Shown piece by piece: positions 26,142-36,696 of a DNA stretch of 64,000 nucleotides; position 1 is the stretch's first letter; each line of letters starts with the position of its first letter. The notes under the pieces were generated by a model. It had not been told where the DNA came from. It was given only the letters and a program-made list of their open reading frames with translations, and made no database searches. The DNA comes from Bog-756 sp049517675 (GTDB lineage: Bacteria > Actinomycetota > Acidimicrobiia > Acidimicrobiales > RAAP-2), in NCBI GenBank assembly GCA_049517675.1, contig JBEKRV010000006.1, forward strand, positions 1 through 64,000, in the 5' to 3' direction. A program made the translations under genes and the position numbers.

Positions 26142-27341
26142 GTGACCACGACCGACTCCGACATCTACTACGACCCGTACGACTTCGAGATCGACACGGA
26201 CCCCTACCCGGTCTGGCGGCGCCTCCGCGAGGAGCGTCCGCTCTACTACAACGACCGCTACGACTTCTACGCGCTGAGCCGCTTCGACGACGTCGAGCGG
26301 GGCCTGATCGAGTGGAAGACGTACAGCTCGGCCAAGGGCACCCTGCTCGAGATCATCAAGAGCGGCATGGAGATCCCGCCGGGCTCGATCATCTTCGAGG
26401 ACCCCCCGGGCCACAACATGCACCGCAGCCTCCTCTCCCGCGTCTTCACCCCCCGCAAGATGAACGCCATCGAACCCAAGATCCGCGAGTTCTGCGCCCG
26501 GACCCTGGACCCGAGGATGGGCGGCGACGGGTTCGACTTCATCGCCGACCTGGGGGCCCAGATGCCGATGCGCGTCATCGGGATGCTCCTCGGGATCCCC
26601 GAGCAGGACCAGCAGGCGCTGAAGGACGCCATCGACGACGGCCTCCGCCTGAAGGAGGGCACCATGCCCGACGCCACCAGCTACCGGGCGGACAACCAGG
26701 CCTCCAACTTCGCGGAGTACATCGACTGGCGGTCCGAGCATCCGTCGGACGACCTCATGACCGAGCTCCTCCAGGCCGAGTTCGAGGACGAGACGGGCAC
26801 CACCCGTCGGCTCAACCGGACCGAGGTCCTCAACGTCGTGAACCTCCTGGCGGCCGCCGGGAACGAGACGACGACCCGGCTCATCGGGTGGACCGGAAAG
26901 GTGCTCGCCGACCACCCCGACGAGCGCCGCAAGCTGGTGGAGGACCGGAGCCTGGTGCCGAACGCCATCGAGGAGCTCCTGCGCTTCGAGCCGCCCTCCC
27001 CCACCCAGGCCCGCTACGTCATGGAGGACGTCGAGCACCACGGACAGGTGGTCCCCGGGGGAAGCGTGATCCTGCTGCTCAACGGGTCCGGCAACCGCGA
27101 CGACCGGAGGTTCCCCGACGGCGACCGCTTCGACGTGGCCCGCAAGATCGACCATCACCTGGCATTCGGCTACGGGCTGCACTTCTGCCTGGGCGCAGCG
27201 CTGGCCAGGCTCGAGGGGCGGGTGGCCCTCGACGAGGTGCTCCAGCGCTTCCCCTCGTGGGAGGTCGACTGGGACAACGCCGAGCAGGCCCGGACCTCGA
27301 CGGTGCGGGGCTGGGAGCGACTGCCGGTGGTCTTCGGCTGA
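26142..27341 (+). CDS. Cytochrome P450
   Basis: 399 residues from a GTG behind GGGGGAG. Motifs: I-helix AGNETT (239-244), EELLR for the ExxR motif (about 289), and the heme loop FGYGLHFCLGAA with the axial Cys at 349. It is a soluble bacterial class I enzyme needing a ferredoxin and reductase; the ferredoxin at 47139 is a candidate partner. The start DIYYDPYDFEIDTDPYPVW, unlike classical CYP125-type starts, is shared with the second P450 at 39182, so the two are paralogues. It is followed by two coupled SDRs that could oxidise its alcohol product. Substrate unknown. Confidence 0.93.
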   Translation: MTTTDSDIYYDPYDFEIDTDPYPVWRRLREERPLYYNDRYDFYALSRFDDVERGLIEWKTYSSAKGTLLEIIKSGMEIPPGSIIFEDPPGHNMHRSLLSRVFTPRKMNAIEPKIREFCARTLDPRMGGDGFDFIADLGAQMPMRVIGMLLGIPEQDQQALKDAIDDGLRLKEGTMPDATSYRADNQASNFAEYIDWRSEHPSDDLMTELLQAEFEDETGTTRRLNRTEVLNVVNLLAAAGNETTTRLIGWTGKVLADHPDERRKLVEDRSLVPNAIEELLRFEPPSPTQARYVMEDVEHHGQVVPGGSVILLLNGSGNRDDRRFPDGDRFDVARKIDHHLAFGYGLHFCLGAALARLEGRVALDEVLQRFPSWEVDWDNAEQARTSTVRGWERLPVVFG

Positions 27342-27403
27342 ATCGTGTGCGCCGGCGGGGGAGGCTCGTGGATGGGTGTCGATGAGGGAGTGAGGTCGGT
27401 GTC

Positions 27404-28150
27404 ATGAGGATCGTCGTGGTCGGAGCATCGAGTGGCCTGGGGCGCTGCATCGCCGTCGGCCTGGGCCGTCGGGGCGAGCAGGTCGCACTGATGGCCCGGC
27501 GCAAGGACCGCCTGGAGGGCGCCGCGGCCGAGGCCGGCCCCGGGGCCCTGGCCATCACCTGCGACGTCACCGACGAGGAGTCGTGCCGGGCGGCGGTCGC
27601 CGAGGCCGCCCGCGGGCTCGGTGGCATCGACGGGCTGGTCTACGCCACCGGCATCGGGCCCCTGGTGCGGCTGGCCGACACCGATGCCGATACCTGGCGG
27701 AGGACGTTCGACACCAACGTCATCGGTGCATCGCTCATCACCGCGGCGGCGCTCCCCCACCTGTCGGTCACGCGGGGCACCGCCGCCTACCTGTCGTCGA
27801 TCAGCGCCTCGCACACCCCCCCGTGGCCCGGACTCGGCGCCTACGCCGTGAGCAAAGCCGCGCTCGACAAGCTGGTCGAGGCGTGGCAGGCCGAGCACCC
27901 CCGGATCGGGTTCACCCGGGTCACCGTCGGCGACTGCGCCGGTGGTGAGGGGGACGCCATGACCGGGTTCAACGCGGAGTGGGACATGGACCTGATGACC
28001 GAGGTGGCGCCGGTCTGGCTGGCCCGCGAGTACATCGCGGGGGCGCTGCTCGAGGTGGACGAGCTCGTCCGGGTCGTCGAGAGCGTCCTGCGGCTGGGCT
28101 CGTCGGCGAGCATCCCGTCGGTCGCCGTCGTACCCCGGCGTCCGGCGTGA
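27404..28150 (+). CDS. Short-chain dehydrogenase/reductase
   Basis: 248 residues. The cofactor motif GASSGLG (7-13), the D-V acidic turn after the second strand, and the catalytic SSIS...YAVSKAAL are all present. It transfers hydride to or from NAD(P)(H) on an alcohol or ketone. It follows the P450 by 60 bp and overlaps the next SDR by GTGA, so the three may be one transcript acting in sequence on a hydroxylated intermediate. Confidence 0.9.
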   Translation: MRIVVVGASSGLGRCIAVGLGRRGEQVALMARRKDRLEGAAAEAGPGALAITCDVTDEESCRAAVAEAARGLGGIDGLVYATGIGPLVRLADTDADTWRRTFDTNVIGASLITAAALPHLSVTRGTAAYLSSISASHTPPWPGLGAYAVSKAALDKLVEAWQAEHPRIGFTRVTVGDCAGGEGDAMTGFNAEWDMDLMTEVAPVWLAREYIAGALLEVDELVRVVESVLRLGSSASIPSVAVVPRRPA

Positions 28151-28983
28151 GTCGGGTCGGCATCGTCACCGGCGCGGCGCGCGGCATCGGCGCCGCCTGC
28201 GCCGCGCGGATGGTGGGGACCGTCGACGTCCTGGTGCTCGTCGACCTCGACCCGACGGTCGTCGCCGACGCGGCCACACTCCTCGCCGGCTCGGGCACCC
28301 GGTGCGAGCCCGTCGCCGCCGACATCAGCGACCCGGCCGCCGTCGCCTCCATCGCCGCGGTGGTCGGTCGTCACGGCAGGCTGCACCGGATGGCCCATGC
28401 GGCGGGCATCTCCCCCACCATGGCCACCTGGGACCGGATGCTCGCCGTCGACCTGGTGGGCACCGCTCTCCTGGTCGACGCCGTCCGCCCCTTGGTCGGC
28501 GAGGGGGCGGCCGTCGTGTGCATCGCCTCCATGGCCGCCCAGCTCATCGCCCCACAGGCCGATCCGGCGATCGACCGGATCATCGACGACCCGCTCGCCC
28601 CCACCCTCCTCGACGACTACCGCGCCGCCCTCGGGCCGGCCGCCGAGGACCCCGGGACGGCGTACTCCTGGGCCAAGCGGGGCGTGCGGCGACTGGCCGA
28701 GCGCGAGGCCACCGCCTTCGGCCGGGCAGGTGCGCGGATCTGCTCGGTGTCACCGGGGACCATCGACACGCCCATGGGCCTCCGGGAGTTCGAGCACCAG
28801 CCCGCCATGCGCCAGCTCGAGTCCATCGCGCCCCTCGGGCGTTCGGGCCACGCCGAGGAGATCGCCGCAGCCGTCGACTTCCTGCTGTCCGACCAGGCCG
28901 GCTTCGTGACCGGCACCGACCTCCTGGTCGACGGGGGCGTCTGCGCGGCGATCGGTCAGCTGGGCTCACCGGCACCCGGCTGA
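28147..28983 (+). CDS. Short-chain dehydrogenase/reductase, 3-alpha-HSD-like
   Basis: 278 residues, GTG start overlapping the previous stop as GTGA. GAARGIG (8-14) binds the dinucleotide, IASMAA holds the catalytic Ser, and YSWAKRGVRRLAERE the Tyr-Lys pair. A long insertion between the Ser and Tyr (ADPAIDRIIDDPLAP and following) resembles 3-alpha-hydroxysteroid dehydrogenase/carbonyl reductase subtypes. It ends facing the thiolase gene with 24 bp between stops. Substrate unknown. Confidence 0.88.
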   Translation: MSRVGIVTGAARGIGAACAARMVGTVDVLVLVDLDPTVVADAATLLAGSGTRCEPVAADISDPAAVASIAAVVGRHGRLHRMAHAAGISPTMATWDRMLAVDLVGTALLVDAVRPLVGEGAAVVCIASMAAQLIAPQADPAIDRIIDDPLAPTLLDDYRAALGPAAEDPGTAYSWAKRGVRRLAEREATAFGRAGARICSVSPGTIDTPMGLREFEHQPAMRQLESIAPLGRSGHAEEIAAAVDFLLSDQAGFVTGTDLLVDGGVCAAIGQLGSPAPG

Positions 28984-29007
28984 CGGTCGGTCGCCCCCCG
29001 GGTTCCC

Positions 29008-30189
29008 CTACGCGGGGGCCGGCACGTCGACGACCAGGGCGGTGGACATGCCGCCACCGGCGCACATGGCGGCGACCCCGGTGCCACCGCCCTGCCGGCG
29101 GAGCTCGTGGACCAGCGAGATGACCATGCGTGCCCCGGTCGCGGCGATCGGATGGCCGAGGCTGCAGCCGCTGCCGAGCACGTTCACCAGCGAGTCGTCG
29201 ATGCCGAGGATGCGGGTGGTGGCCACGCACATGGAGGCGAACGCCTCGTTGATCTCCCACAGGTCGACGTCGGCGATGCCGATCCCGGCCCGGGCCAGCG
29301 CCTTCGGGATGGCCGCCGTCGGGGCGAGCCCGGTGTCCGCCGGCGGCACCCCGACCGACGCCCAGGCCCGGATGCATGCGAGCGGTTCGAGTCCGAGCCC
29401 GTCGGCCAGGTCCCGGTCGGCGAGCACCATGGCCGCCGCGGCGTCGTTGATGCCGCCGGCGTTGCCGGCGGTGATGCTGAATCCCTCGATCTCGGGGTGC
29501 AGGGGCTTGAGCGACGCCAGCTTCTCCATCGTCGAGTCGCGCCGAGGGTGCTCGTCGACCTCGAAGACGCGCTTGTCCCCCGAGCGTGTCACCACGTCGA
29601 CCGGGAAGATCTCGTCGACGAACTTGCCGGCGTCGATGGCCGCTATGGCCCGCTGGTGGGACCGCAGCGCCCAGGCGTCCATCTCCTCGCGGGTCACGTC
29701 GGCGGCGAGGGCGGCGTTCCAGGCCACGGTGATGGACATGTCCCGGTTGGGGGCGTCCGGCGTGTCGAGATGGCTGGGGGCGTTCCACTCCTCCCAGTCG
29801 TCGGCACCCAGGACCCGCCGCATGGTGCGCGGCGAGGTCGAGCTCGAGTGGGCCCCTCCGGCCACCACGACCCGGTCCATGCCGGACCGGATGGATGCCG
29901 CGCCACCCTGGATCGCGCTCAGGCCCGACGCGCAGTGCCGGTTGTGGGCCACGCCGGGCGCATGCACCATGCCGGCCTCGATGGCGGCGTAGCGGGCGAT
30001 GTCGCCGCCCCCGTAGAGGATCTCACCCAGGAGGACGTCGTCCACCAGCTCCGGGTCGATGCCGGCGCGCCGGACGGCCTCGGCCACGGCCAGGGTCCCC
30101 AGCTCGTAGGCGTCGACGTCGAGGAGCGAGCCCTTGAAGGAGGTACCGATGGCGGTCCTCGCCGTCGAGACGATCACGGCATCAGGCAT
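29008..30189 (-). CDS. Thiolase (acetyl-CoA acyltransferase)
   Basis: 393 residues, normal for thiolases. The acyl-accepting Cys is C86 in NRHCASGLSAIQGG. The C-terminal active-site signatures NEAFASMCVAT, GHPIAATGARM and MCAGGGMSTALVV are intact. It removes acetyl- or propionyl-CoA from a 3-ketoacyl-CoA in beta-oxidation, or runs in reverse. The start is the ATG at 30189 behind GAGGGAA. It is convergent with the SDRs and shares orientation with the HSD10-like gene upstream, which would give it the 3-keto substrate. A 16-bp tandem duplication lies in the gap upstream. Confidence 0.92.
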   Translation of the reverse strand: MPDAVIVSTARTAIGTSFKGSLLDVDAYELGTLAVAEAVRRAGIDPELVDDVLLGEILYGGGDIARYAAIEAGMVHAPGVAHNRHCASGLSAIQGGAASIRSGMDRVVVAGGAHSSSTSPRTMRRVLGADDWEEWNAPSHLDTPDAPNRDMSITVAWNAALAADVTREEMDAWALRSHQRAIAAIDAGKFVDEIFPVDVVTRSGDKRVFEVDEHPRRDSTMEKLASLKPLHPEIEGFSITAGNAGGINDAAAAMVLADRDLADGLGLEPLACIRAWASVGVPPADTGLAPTAAIPKALARAGIGIADVDLWEINEAFASMCVATTRILGIDDSLVNVLGSGCSLGHPIAATGARMVISLVHELRRQGGGTGVAAMCAGGGMSTALVVDVPAPA

Positions 30190-30277
30190 CGGTTCCCTCG
30201 CTTCCCCGCCGGCCCGGGCCGGATCGGATCGATGTGGCACGGTTCACGGCCGTCGGCGGTCGTGTCCGGCACGGAGA

Positions 30278-30292
30278 CCGGATCGCATCCGG
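30278..30292. promoter_or_regulatory. 15-bp inverted repeat upstream of the thiolase
   Basis: CCGGAT-CGC-ATCCGG, perfect six-base arms, 89 bp upstream of the thiolase ATG and downstream of the SDR. It may be an operator for the thiolase or part of a terminator for the SDR; there is no T-run to decide. Confidence 0.35.
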
Positions 30293-30312
30293 ACCCAGGT
30301 GGTTCGGACCGG

Positions 30313-30344
30313 TTCTCGGACCTAATTGTTCTCGGACCTAATTG
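30313..30344. repeat. 16-bp tandem duplication at an SDR stop codon
   Basis: TTCTCGGACCTAATTG is perfectly repeated, 30313-30328 and 30329-30344. The second copy includes the last codons and the TAG stop (30338-30340) of the minus-strand SDR. A recent slippage or duplication event. Confidence 0.85.
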
Positions 30345-31108
30345 ATGTTGAAGCGCAGCGCGCCGTCGAGGCGGATGTTCTCGCCGTTGAGGTAGGGGTT
30401 GATGACGATCGACTCGGCCAGGAGGGCGAATTCCTCGGGGTGGCCCATCCGCTTCGGGAAGACGATGTTCTCCGCCGGGTCCTTCTTCAGGTGGGGAAGG
30501 GCGTTGAGCATCACCGGGGTGCCCATGGTGCCGGGGGCGATGGCGCACACCCGGATCCCCATCGGCGCCAGGTCCCGGGCCATGGGCAGCGTCATGCCCA
30601 GGATGGCCGCCTTGGCCGCCCCGTAGGCGACCTGCCCGCTCTGGCCCTCGTAGCCGGCGATGGAGGCGGTGTTCACGATGACGCCACGCTGTCCGTCCTC
30701 GTCGGGCTCGTTGGCGCCCATGGCCGCACAGACCCATCGACTCATGTTGAAGGTGCCCGTGGCGTTCATCTCGAGGGTCGTGACGAACGAGTCGATGGCG
30801 TGCGGCGTCCCGTCGCGACCGACGGTGCGGCCCCCGCCGACCCCACCTCCCGCCACGTTGACGAGGGCGGCGATCGGTCCGAGCGCGGTGGCCTCGGCGA
30901 TGGCGGCGGCCACGTCGGCGTCCTCGATCGTCGTCCCGCCCACCCCGACGACACCGTCGCCGAGCTCGTCGGCCAGAGCGTCGGCGCGCGCCTTGTCGAG
31001 GTCGAAGACGACGACGCCGAGGCCGAGCTTCCGGAACCGGCGCACGGTGGCCGAGCCGAGCCCGCCGGCACCGCCGGTGACGATGGCCGAACGTCCCTCG
31101 AGGTTCAT
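30338..31108 (-). CDS. SDR, type II 3-hydroxyacyl-CoA dehydrogenase-like
   Basis: 256 residues. TGGAGGLGSATVRRF is the cofactor loop, NVAGG the structural NAG-type motif, and SIAGYEGQSGQVAYGAAKAA the Ser-Tyr-Lys triad. This order and the short C-terminus (ENIRLDGALRFNIN) are like HSD17B10/type II 3-hydroxyacyl-CoA dehydrogenases, which oxidise the 3-hydroxyl of acyl-CoA or a steroid. With the thiolase downstream it would complete a beta-oxidation round. The ATG at 31108 has only a weak ribosome site. Its last codons are in a tandem duplication. Confidence 0.9.
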   Translation of the reverse strand: MNLEGRSAIVTGGAGGLGSATVRRFRKLGLGVVVFDLDKARADALADELGDGVVGVGGTTIEDADVAAAIAEATALGPIAALVNVAGGGVGGGRTVGRDGTPHAIDSFVTTLEMNATGTFNMSRWVCAAMGANEPDEDGQRGVIVNTASIAGYEGQSGQVAYGAAKAAILGMTLPMARDLAPMGIRVCAIAPGTMGTPVMLNALPHLKKDPAENIVFPKRMGHPEEFALLAESIVINPYLNGENIRLDGALRFNIN

Positions 31109-31331
31109 CGGGCCGCCCCCGTGGAGGCACGTGCCGCCCGGGGACGGGCGGAATTCCCCGCCCCGGACCCGGTGGTCGACGACGGTCCGACCCCTCCTCG
31201 GGGTCGGGAGCGCGATACGCGGACGCGGGTCGGTGGCGGGTTGCAGCTCATGGCCGGAACGGTATTCTTTCCAACCACCAACGTCAATATCAGCGGTCGG
31301 GCTGCGCGCAGCGTCGGCCGGGGGGAGCGCC

Positions 31332-32813
<1,482 letters not shown>

Positions 32814-32876
32814 CCCTGCGATGATGGCGACCGCCGGCCGACCCCGCCCGGTACCCGTTCGCGATCGGAGCCGTGC

Positions 32877-34016
32877 GTGCAACTGAGCCTCACGTCTGAC
32901 CAGGAGTTCTTCCGCGACACGACGGCGAAGTTCCTGACCGAGCATGCCACGCCGGGGGACCTCCGCCGCCTCCGCGACGAGCCCGACGGCTTCGACGCCC
33001 CCTACTGGCGACAGGGGGCGGAGCTCGGGTGGACCTCCCTGCTCGTCGCCGAGGAGCACGGGGGTGGCTCGATCAGCGGCGACGGTCTCGGCGACCTCGC
33101 CCTGGTGGCCGATGCGTTCGGCCGGCACGCCGCCCCGGGCCCGCTCGTGCCCACCAATGTCGTCGCCGGTGCCCTCAGCGACCATGGTGGCGACCGTCAC
33201 GCCGCACTCCTCGCCGGCCTGCTGGACGGGACCTCGATCGGGTCGTGGTGCCACCAGGAGCCCCGCCCGCACGACGGGCTCGACGACCTCACCCTCGAGG
33301 TCCGGGCCGACGGCTCCGACCTCGTGCTGAACGGCACCAAGCGACCGGTCGAGTCCGCCGGGGTGGCCAGCCACCTCCTCGTGACCGGCCGGACGGGTGG
33401 CGGGTGCACCCAGGTCGTCGTCCCGACCGGCACGGGGGGCGTCTCGGTGCGGCCCATGCACACCGTCGACCTGACCCGGCGGTTCTCGGAGGTCACCTTC
33501 GAGGACGTGCGGGTCCCCGCCGACGCCGCGCTCGGCGAGATCGGTGGGGCCGCCGCCCGGATCGAGCGACAGTTCCTCCAGGCGGTGGTGATGGCCAATG
33601 CCGAGACGGTCGGTGCCATGCACTTCGCCCTCGACATGACCCTCGAGTGGGCGTTCGACCGGTACTCCTTCGGTCGCCCGCTCGCCTCCTACCAGGAGTT
33701 GAAGCACCGCTTCGCCGACATGAAGACCTGGCTCGAGGCCGGGCACGCCATCAGCGACGCGGCCGCCCGGGCGGTCAGCGCCGGGTCACCCGAGGCCGTG
33801 GAGCTGGCCAGCGCGGCCAAGGCCTTTCTCGGGCAGTACGGTGCCGAGCTCCTCCAGGACTGCGTGCAGATGCACGGTGGGATCGGGCTCACCTTCGAGC
33901 ACGACATCCACTTCTACCTCCGGCGGGTCACCCTCGACCGGACCCTCCACGGCACACCGGCCCAGCACCGGGCGCGGATCGCCTCGATCGCATCGGACCA
34001 GGAGGATGCGGCATGA
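32877..34016 (+). CDS. Acyl-CoA dehydrogenase, FadE27-like partner subunit
   Basis: 379 residues from a GTG behind CGGAG. The C-terminal QMHGGIGLTFEHDIHFYLRR is characteristic of the subunit that pairs with a second dehydrogenase in actinobacterial heterotetramers. RYSFGRPLASYQELKHRFAD is the usual second signature. The stop overlaps the ATG of the next dehydrogenase as ATGA, so equal synthesis is expected. Together they should oxidise a bulky acyl-CoA. Which acyl-CoA is unknown. Confidence 0.9.
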   Translation: MQLSLTSDQEFFRDTTAKFLTEHATPGDLRRLRDEPDGFDAPYWRQGAELGWTSLLVAEEHGGGSISGDGLGDLALVADAFGRHAAPGPLVPTNVVAGALSDHGGDRHAALLAGLLDGTSIGSWCHQEPRPHDGLDDLTLEVRADGSDLVLNGTKRPVESAGVASHLLVTGRTGGGCTQVVVPTGTGGVSVRPMHTVDLTRRFSEVTFEDVRVPADAALGEIGGAAARIERQFLQAVVMANAETVGAMHFALDMTLEWAFDRYSFGRPLASYQELKHRFADMKTWLEAGHAISDAAARAVSAGSPEAVELASAAKAFLGQYGAELLQDCVQMHGGIGLTFEHDIHFYLRRVTLDRTLHGTPAQHRARIASIASDQEDAA

Positions 34017-35311
34017 GCGACCGGGGAGTCGACACGGAGGACGCCGTCCTCGGGGACCGCGACACGGAGGACGTCGCCAGCTTCCGGGCCCGTGCCCACG
34101 ACTGGATCCGCGAGAACCTGGCCGCCGTTGCGGCCGGAGCCTCGGCGGGGGTGCTCCGGAACAACAGCACCGACGAGGAGGAGCTCGCCCAGGTCGCCCA
34201 CGAGCGGGCGCTGCAGCGCAGGCTGTTCGATGCCGGGTTCGCCGGCATCTGCTTCCCGAAGGCCTACGGCGGCCAGGGCCTGAGTCCCGCTCACCAGAAG
34301 GCGTTCAACGAGGAGCTGACCGGGCACGAATTCCCCGTCCGGCTCCAGGCGCCGACCATCTCGCCCTGCGCGGCGGTGATCCTCGAGTTCGGGACCGAGG
34401 AGCAGAAGCGGGCGCACCTGCCCGCCATCCTCCGGGGCGACGAGCTGTGGATGCAGTTCCTGTCGGAGCCCGGCGGTGGCTCGGATGTCGCCGGGGCCCA
34501 GACCTCGGCCGTGCGCGACGGCGACGAGTGGGTGCTCAACGGCTCGAAGGTGTGGACGACCGGCGCCTGGTGGTCGGACTGGGGCCTCTGCCTCGCCCGG
34601 ACCAACTGGGACGTGCCGAAGCACCGCGGGCTCTCGGTCTTCATGCTCCCGATCCACCAGCCGGGCGTCGACGTCCACCGGATCGAGATGTTGAACGGGA
34701 CGAAGGAGTTCTGCCAGGAGTTCATGACCGACGTGCGGGTCCCCGACACCGACCGCATCGGCGACGTGGACGACGGCTGGACCGTCGGCATCCGCTGGAT
34801 GTTCCACGAGCGGATGCTCCACAACTCCCCCTACGTGACCATGCCGGCCGGTGACGCCCACGCCGGTATCGGCGCCTCGTCGGTGCTCCGCGTGGCCCGC
34901 CAGGTCGGCCGGCTCGACGACCCGAGGATCCGCGACCTGGTGGGCGAGGCCCGGATGCTCCATCGCACGACACAGGCCCTCCAGCAACGGATGGCCGAGG
35001 GGATGCGCTCCGGCGCCATGTCCGACCAGTCGGCGGCCATCGGGCGCCTGTTCTCGGGTGTGGTGTCGACCCGCACCAACACCATCGCCTTCGAGATCGC
35101 CGGAGCCGACGGCGGCGCGTGGACGGACGACGACGACGCCGTCGCCGACTGCGGTTCCGACTTCCTCATGCGCCAGGTCTCGACCATCGGGGGCGGGACG
35201 ACCGAGATGGCCCGCAACGTGATCAGCGAGCGCGTGCTCGGGATGCCCCGGGAGCGCACGCTCGACCGGGACGTCCCCTTCCGGGACGTCCCCCGAGGCG
35301 GTCAGTCGTGA
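34013..35311 (+). CDS. Acyl-CoA dehydrogenase, FadE26-like partner subunit
   Basis: 432 residues, longer than its partner. It begins with an acidic extension (VDTEDAVLGDRDTEDVASF), then an acyl-CoA dehydrogenase N-domain (FAGICFPKAYGGQGLSP), a flavin loop FLSEPGGGSDVAGAQ and the C-terminal IGGGTTEMARNVISERVLG. Position and pattern match the alpha subunit of steroid-type FadE heteromers. It overlaps the partner by ATGA. The next gene, a CoA-transferase, starts 128 bp on. Confidence 0.9.
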   Translation: MSDRGVDTEDAVLGDRDTEDVASFRARAHDWIRENLAAVAAGASAGVLRNNSTDEEELAQVAHERALQRRLFDAGFAGICFPKAYGGQGLSPAHQKAFNEELTGHEFPVRLQAPTISPCAAVILEFGTEEQKRAHLPAILRGDELWMQFLSEPGGGSDVAGAQTSAVRDGDEWVLNGSKVWTTGAWWSDWGLCLARTNWDVPKHRGLSVFMLPIHQPGVDVHRIEMLNGTKEFCQEFMTDVRVPDTDRIGDVDDGWTVGIRWMFHERMLHNSPYVTMPAGDAHAGIGASSVLRVARQVGRLDDPRIRDLVGEARMLHRTTQALQQRMAEGMRSGAMSDQSAAIGRLFSGVVSTRTNTIAFEIAGADGGAWTDDDDAVADCGSDFLMRQVSTIGGGTTEMARNVISERVLGMPRERTLDRDVPFRDVPRGGQS

Positions 35312-35438
35312 CCGCCGGCCACCCGCTCCCCTGCGGATCGGGTCGGACTACCATCCGTCGCGTACCCGACGACGACGCCACCGACGTCCGGGCGTCACTG
35401 CGCCGACCGGACCGCACCGAAGGGACGGGGGTCCACCG

Positions 35439-36656
35439 ATGAGCCAGGTCATGCAGGGGGTACGGGTCCTCGAGGTGGCGGAGCACACCTTCGTCCCGGC
35501 GGCCTCCGCCCTGCTGTCGGACTGGGGTGCCGAGGTCATCAAGATCGAGCACGTCGAGCGGGGCGACGCCATGCGGGGTCTCGCCTCGACCGGCCTCAAC
35601 ATCGTGCCCAACGACGTCCACGTCCTCCTCGAGCACTCCAACCGGGGCAAGAAGAGCCTCGCCCTGGACCTGACCACCGACGACGGTCTGGCCATCCTCC
35701 ACAAGCTCATCGCCACCTCCGACGTGTTCCTCACCAACAAGCTCCCGGGCGTCCGGACCAAACTCCACATCGACCTCGACGAGGTCCGCACCCACAATCC
35801 GTCGATCATCTACGTGCGGGGGACCGGCCAGGGCGAGCGCGGGCCCGACGCCGACAAGGGCTCGTACGACTCGCTGGCGTTCTGGGCCCGGTCGGGCGTA
35901 GCCGCCGGCGCCCAGCGGCCCGAGTACGACCTGGTCCCCCCGCCCCCGGCCCCCGGGTTCGGCGACTCCATCGGGGCGATGACCATCGCCGGCGGGATCA
36001 TGGGCGCGCTCTTCCACCGGGAGCGGACCGGCGAGGCGACCACCGTGGACGTCTCGCTCCTCGGCGTCGGGATGTGGGCGATGGGTCAGGCACTGGCCCT
36101 CTCCCTCGTCCTCGACCGGCCCTGGGCGCCCCCGCCGGCGGACGGCATGGGGTCGAACCCGCTGTCCCGGACCTACCGGACGGCCGACGGGCGCACGCTC
36201 TGGTTCACCTGCCTGCAGGGTGCGAAGTACTGGCCGCTCCTCTGCGAATCGGTCGGTCGGCCCGACCTTGCCGCCGACCCCCGGTTCGGCGACCACGCGT
36301 CCCTGACGGCCAACAGCCGCGAGGCCGTGGCCGAGCTGGACAAGATCTTCGCCGGGGCCACACTCGCCGAGTGGCGCGAGTGCCTGGCCGACTTTTCGGG
36401 CCAGTGGGCCGTCCAGCAGAACACGCTCGAGGCCGCGGCGGATCCCCAGGCGGTCGCCAACGGCTACGTGCAGGACTGCGAGACCGCATCGGGTACCCCG
36501 TTCAAGCTGGCCGCGGCCCCGGTGCAGTTCGACGGCCGGCCCCCCGTCCCCGGTCGGGCCCCGACCCTCAACGAGCACGGCGACGCCATCCTCGAGGAGC
36601 TCGGCTACGACTGGGACACCATCGTGGACCTGAAGGTCCGCGGTGTCGTCGCCTGA
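35439..36656 (+). CDS. CaiB/BaiF-family (type III) CoA-transferase
   Basis: 405 residues. VRVLEVAEHTFVPAASALLS and WGAEVIKIEHVERGD open the protein; GSYDSLAFWARSG near residue 147 gives the expected active-site Asp. It moves CoA from one acid to another. It is the second enzyme of this family in the window and differs clearly from that at 22409, so it is unlikely to be redundant. It follows the dehydrogenase pair and precedes an SDR in the same direction. Confidence 0.9.
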   Translation: MSQVMQGVRVLEVAEHTFVPAASALLSDWGAEVIKIEHVERGDAMRGLASTGLNIVPNDVHVLLEHSNRGKKSLALDLTTDDGLAILHKLIATSDVFLTNKLPGVRTKLHIDLDEVRTHNPSIIYVRGTGQGERGPDADKGSYDSLAFWARSGVAAGAQRPEYDLVPPPPAPGFGDSIGAMTIAGGIMGALFHRERTGEATTVDVSLLGVGMWAMGQALALSLVLDRPWAPPPADGMGSNPLSRTYRTADGRTLWFTCLQGAKYWPLLCESVGRPDLAADPRFGDHASLTANSREAVAELDKIFAGATLAEWRECLADFSGQWAVQQNTLEAAADPQAVANGYVQDCETASGTPFKLAAAPVQFDGRPPVPGRAPTLNEHGDAILEELGYDWDTIVDLKVRGVVA

Positions 36657-36696
36657 ACCGACCACCCACAACACCGACTCCCGAGAGGAACCCGAC

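Noticed and set aside
31126..31135. GGCACGTGCC palindrome between SDR and aldehyde dehydrogenase
   Set aside because: Ten-base GC palindromes are expected by chance in this composition.
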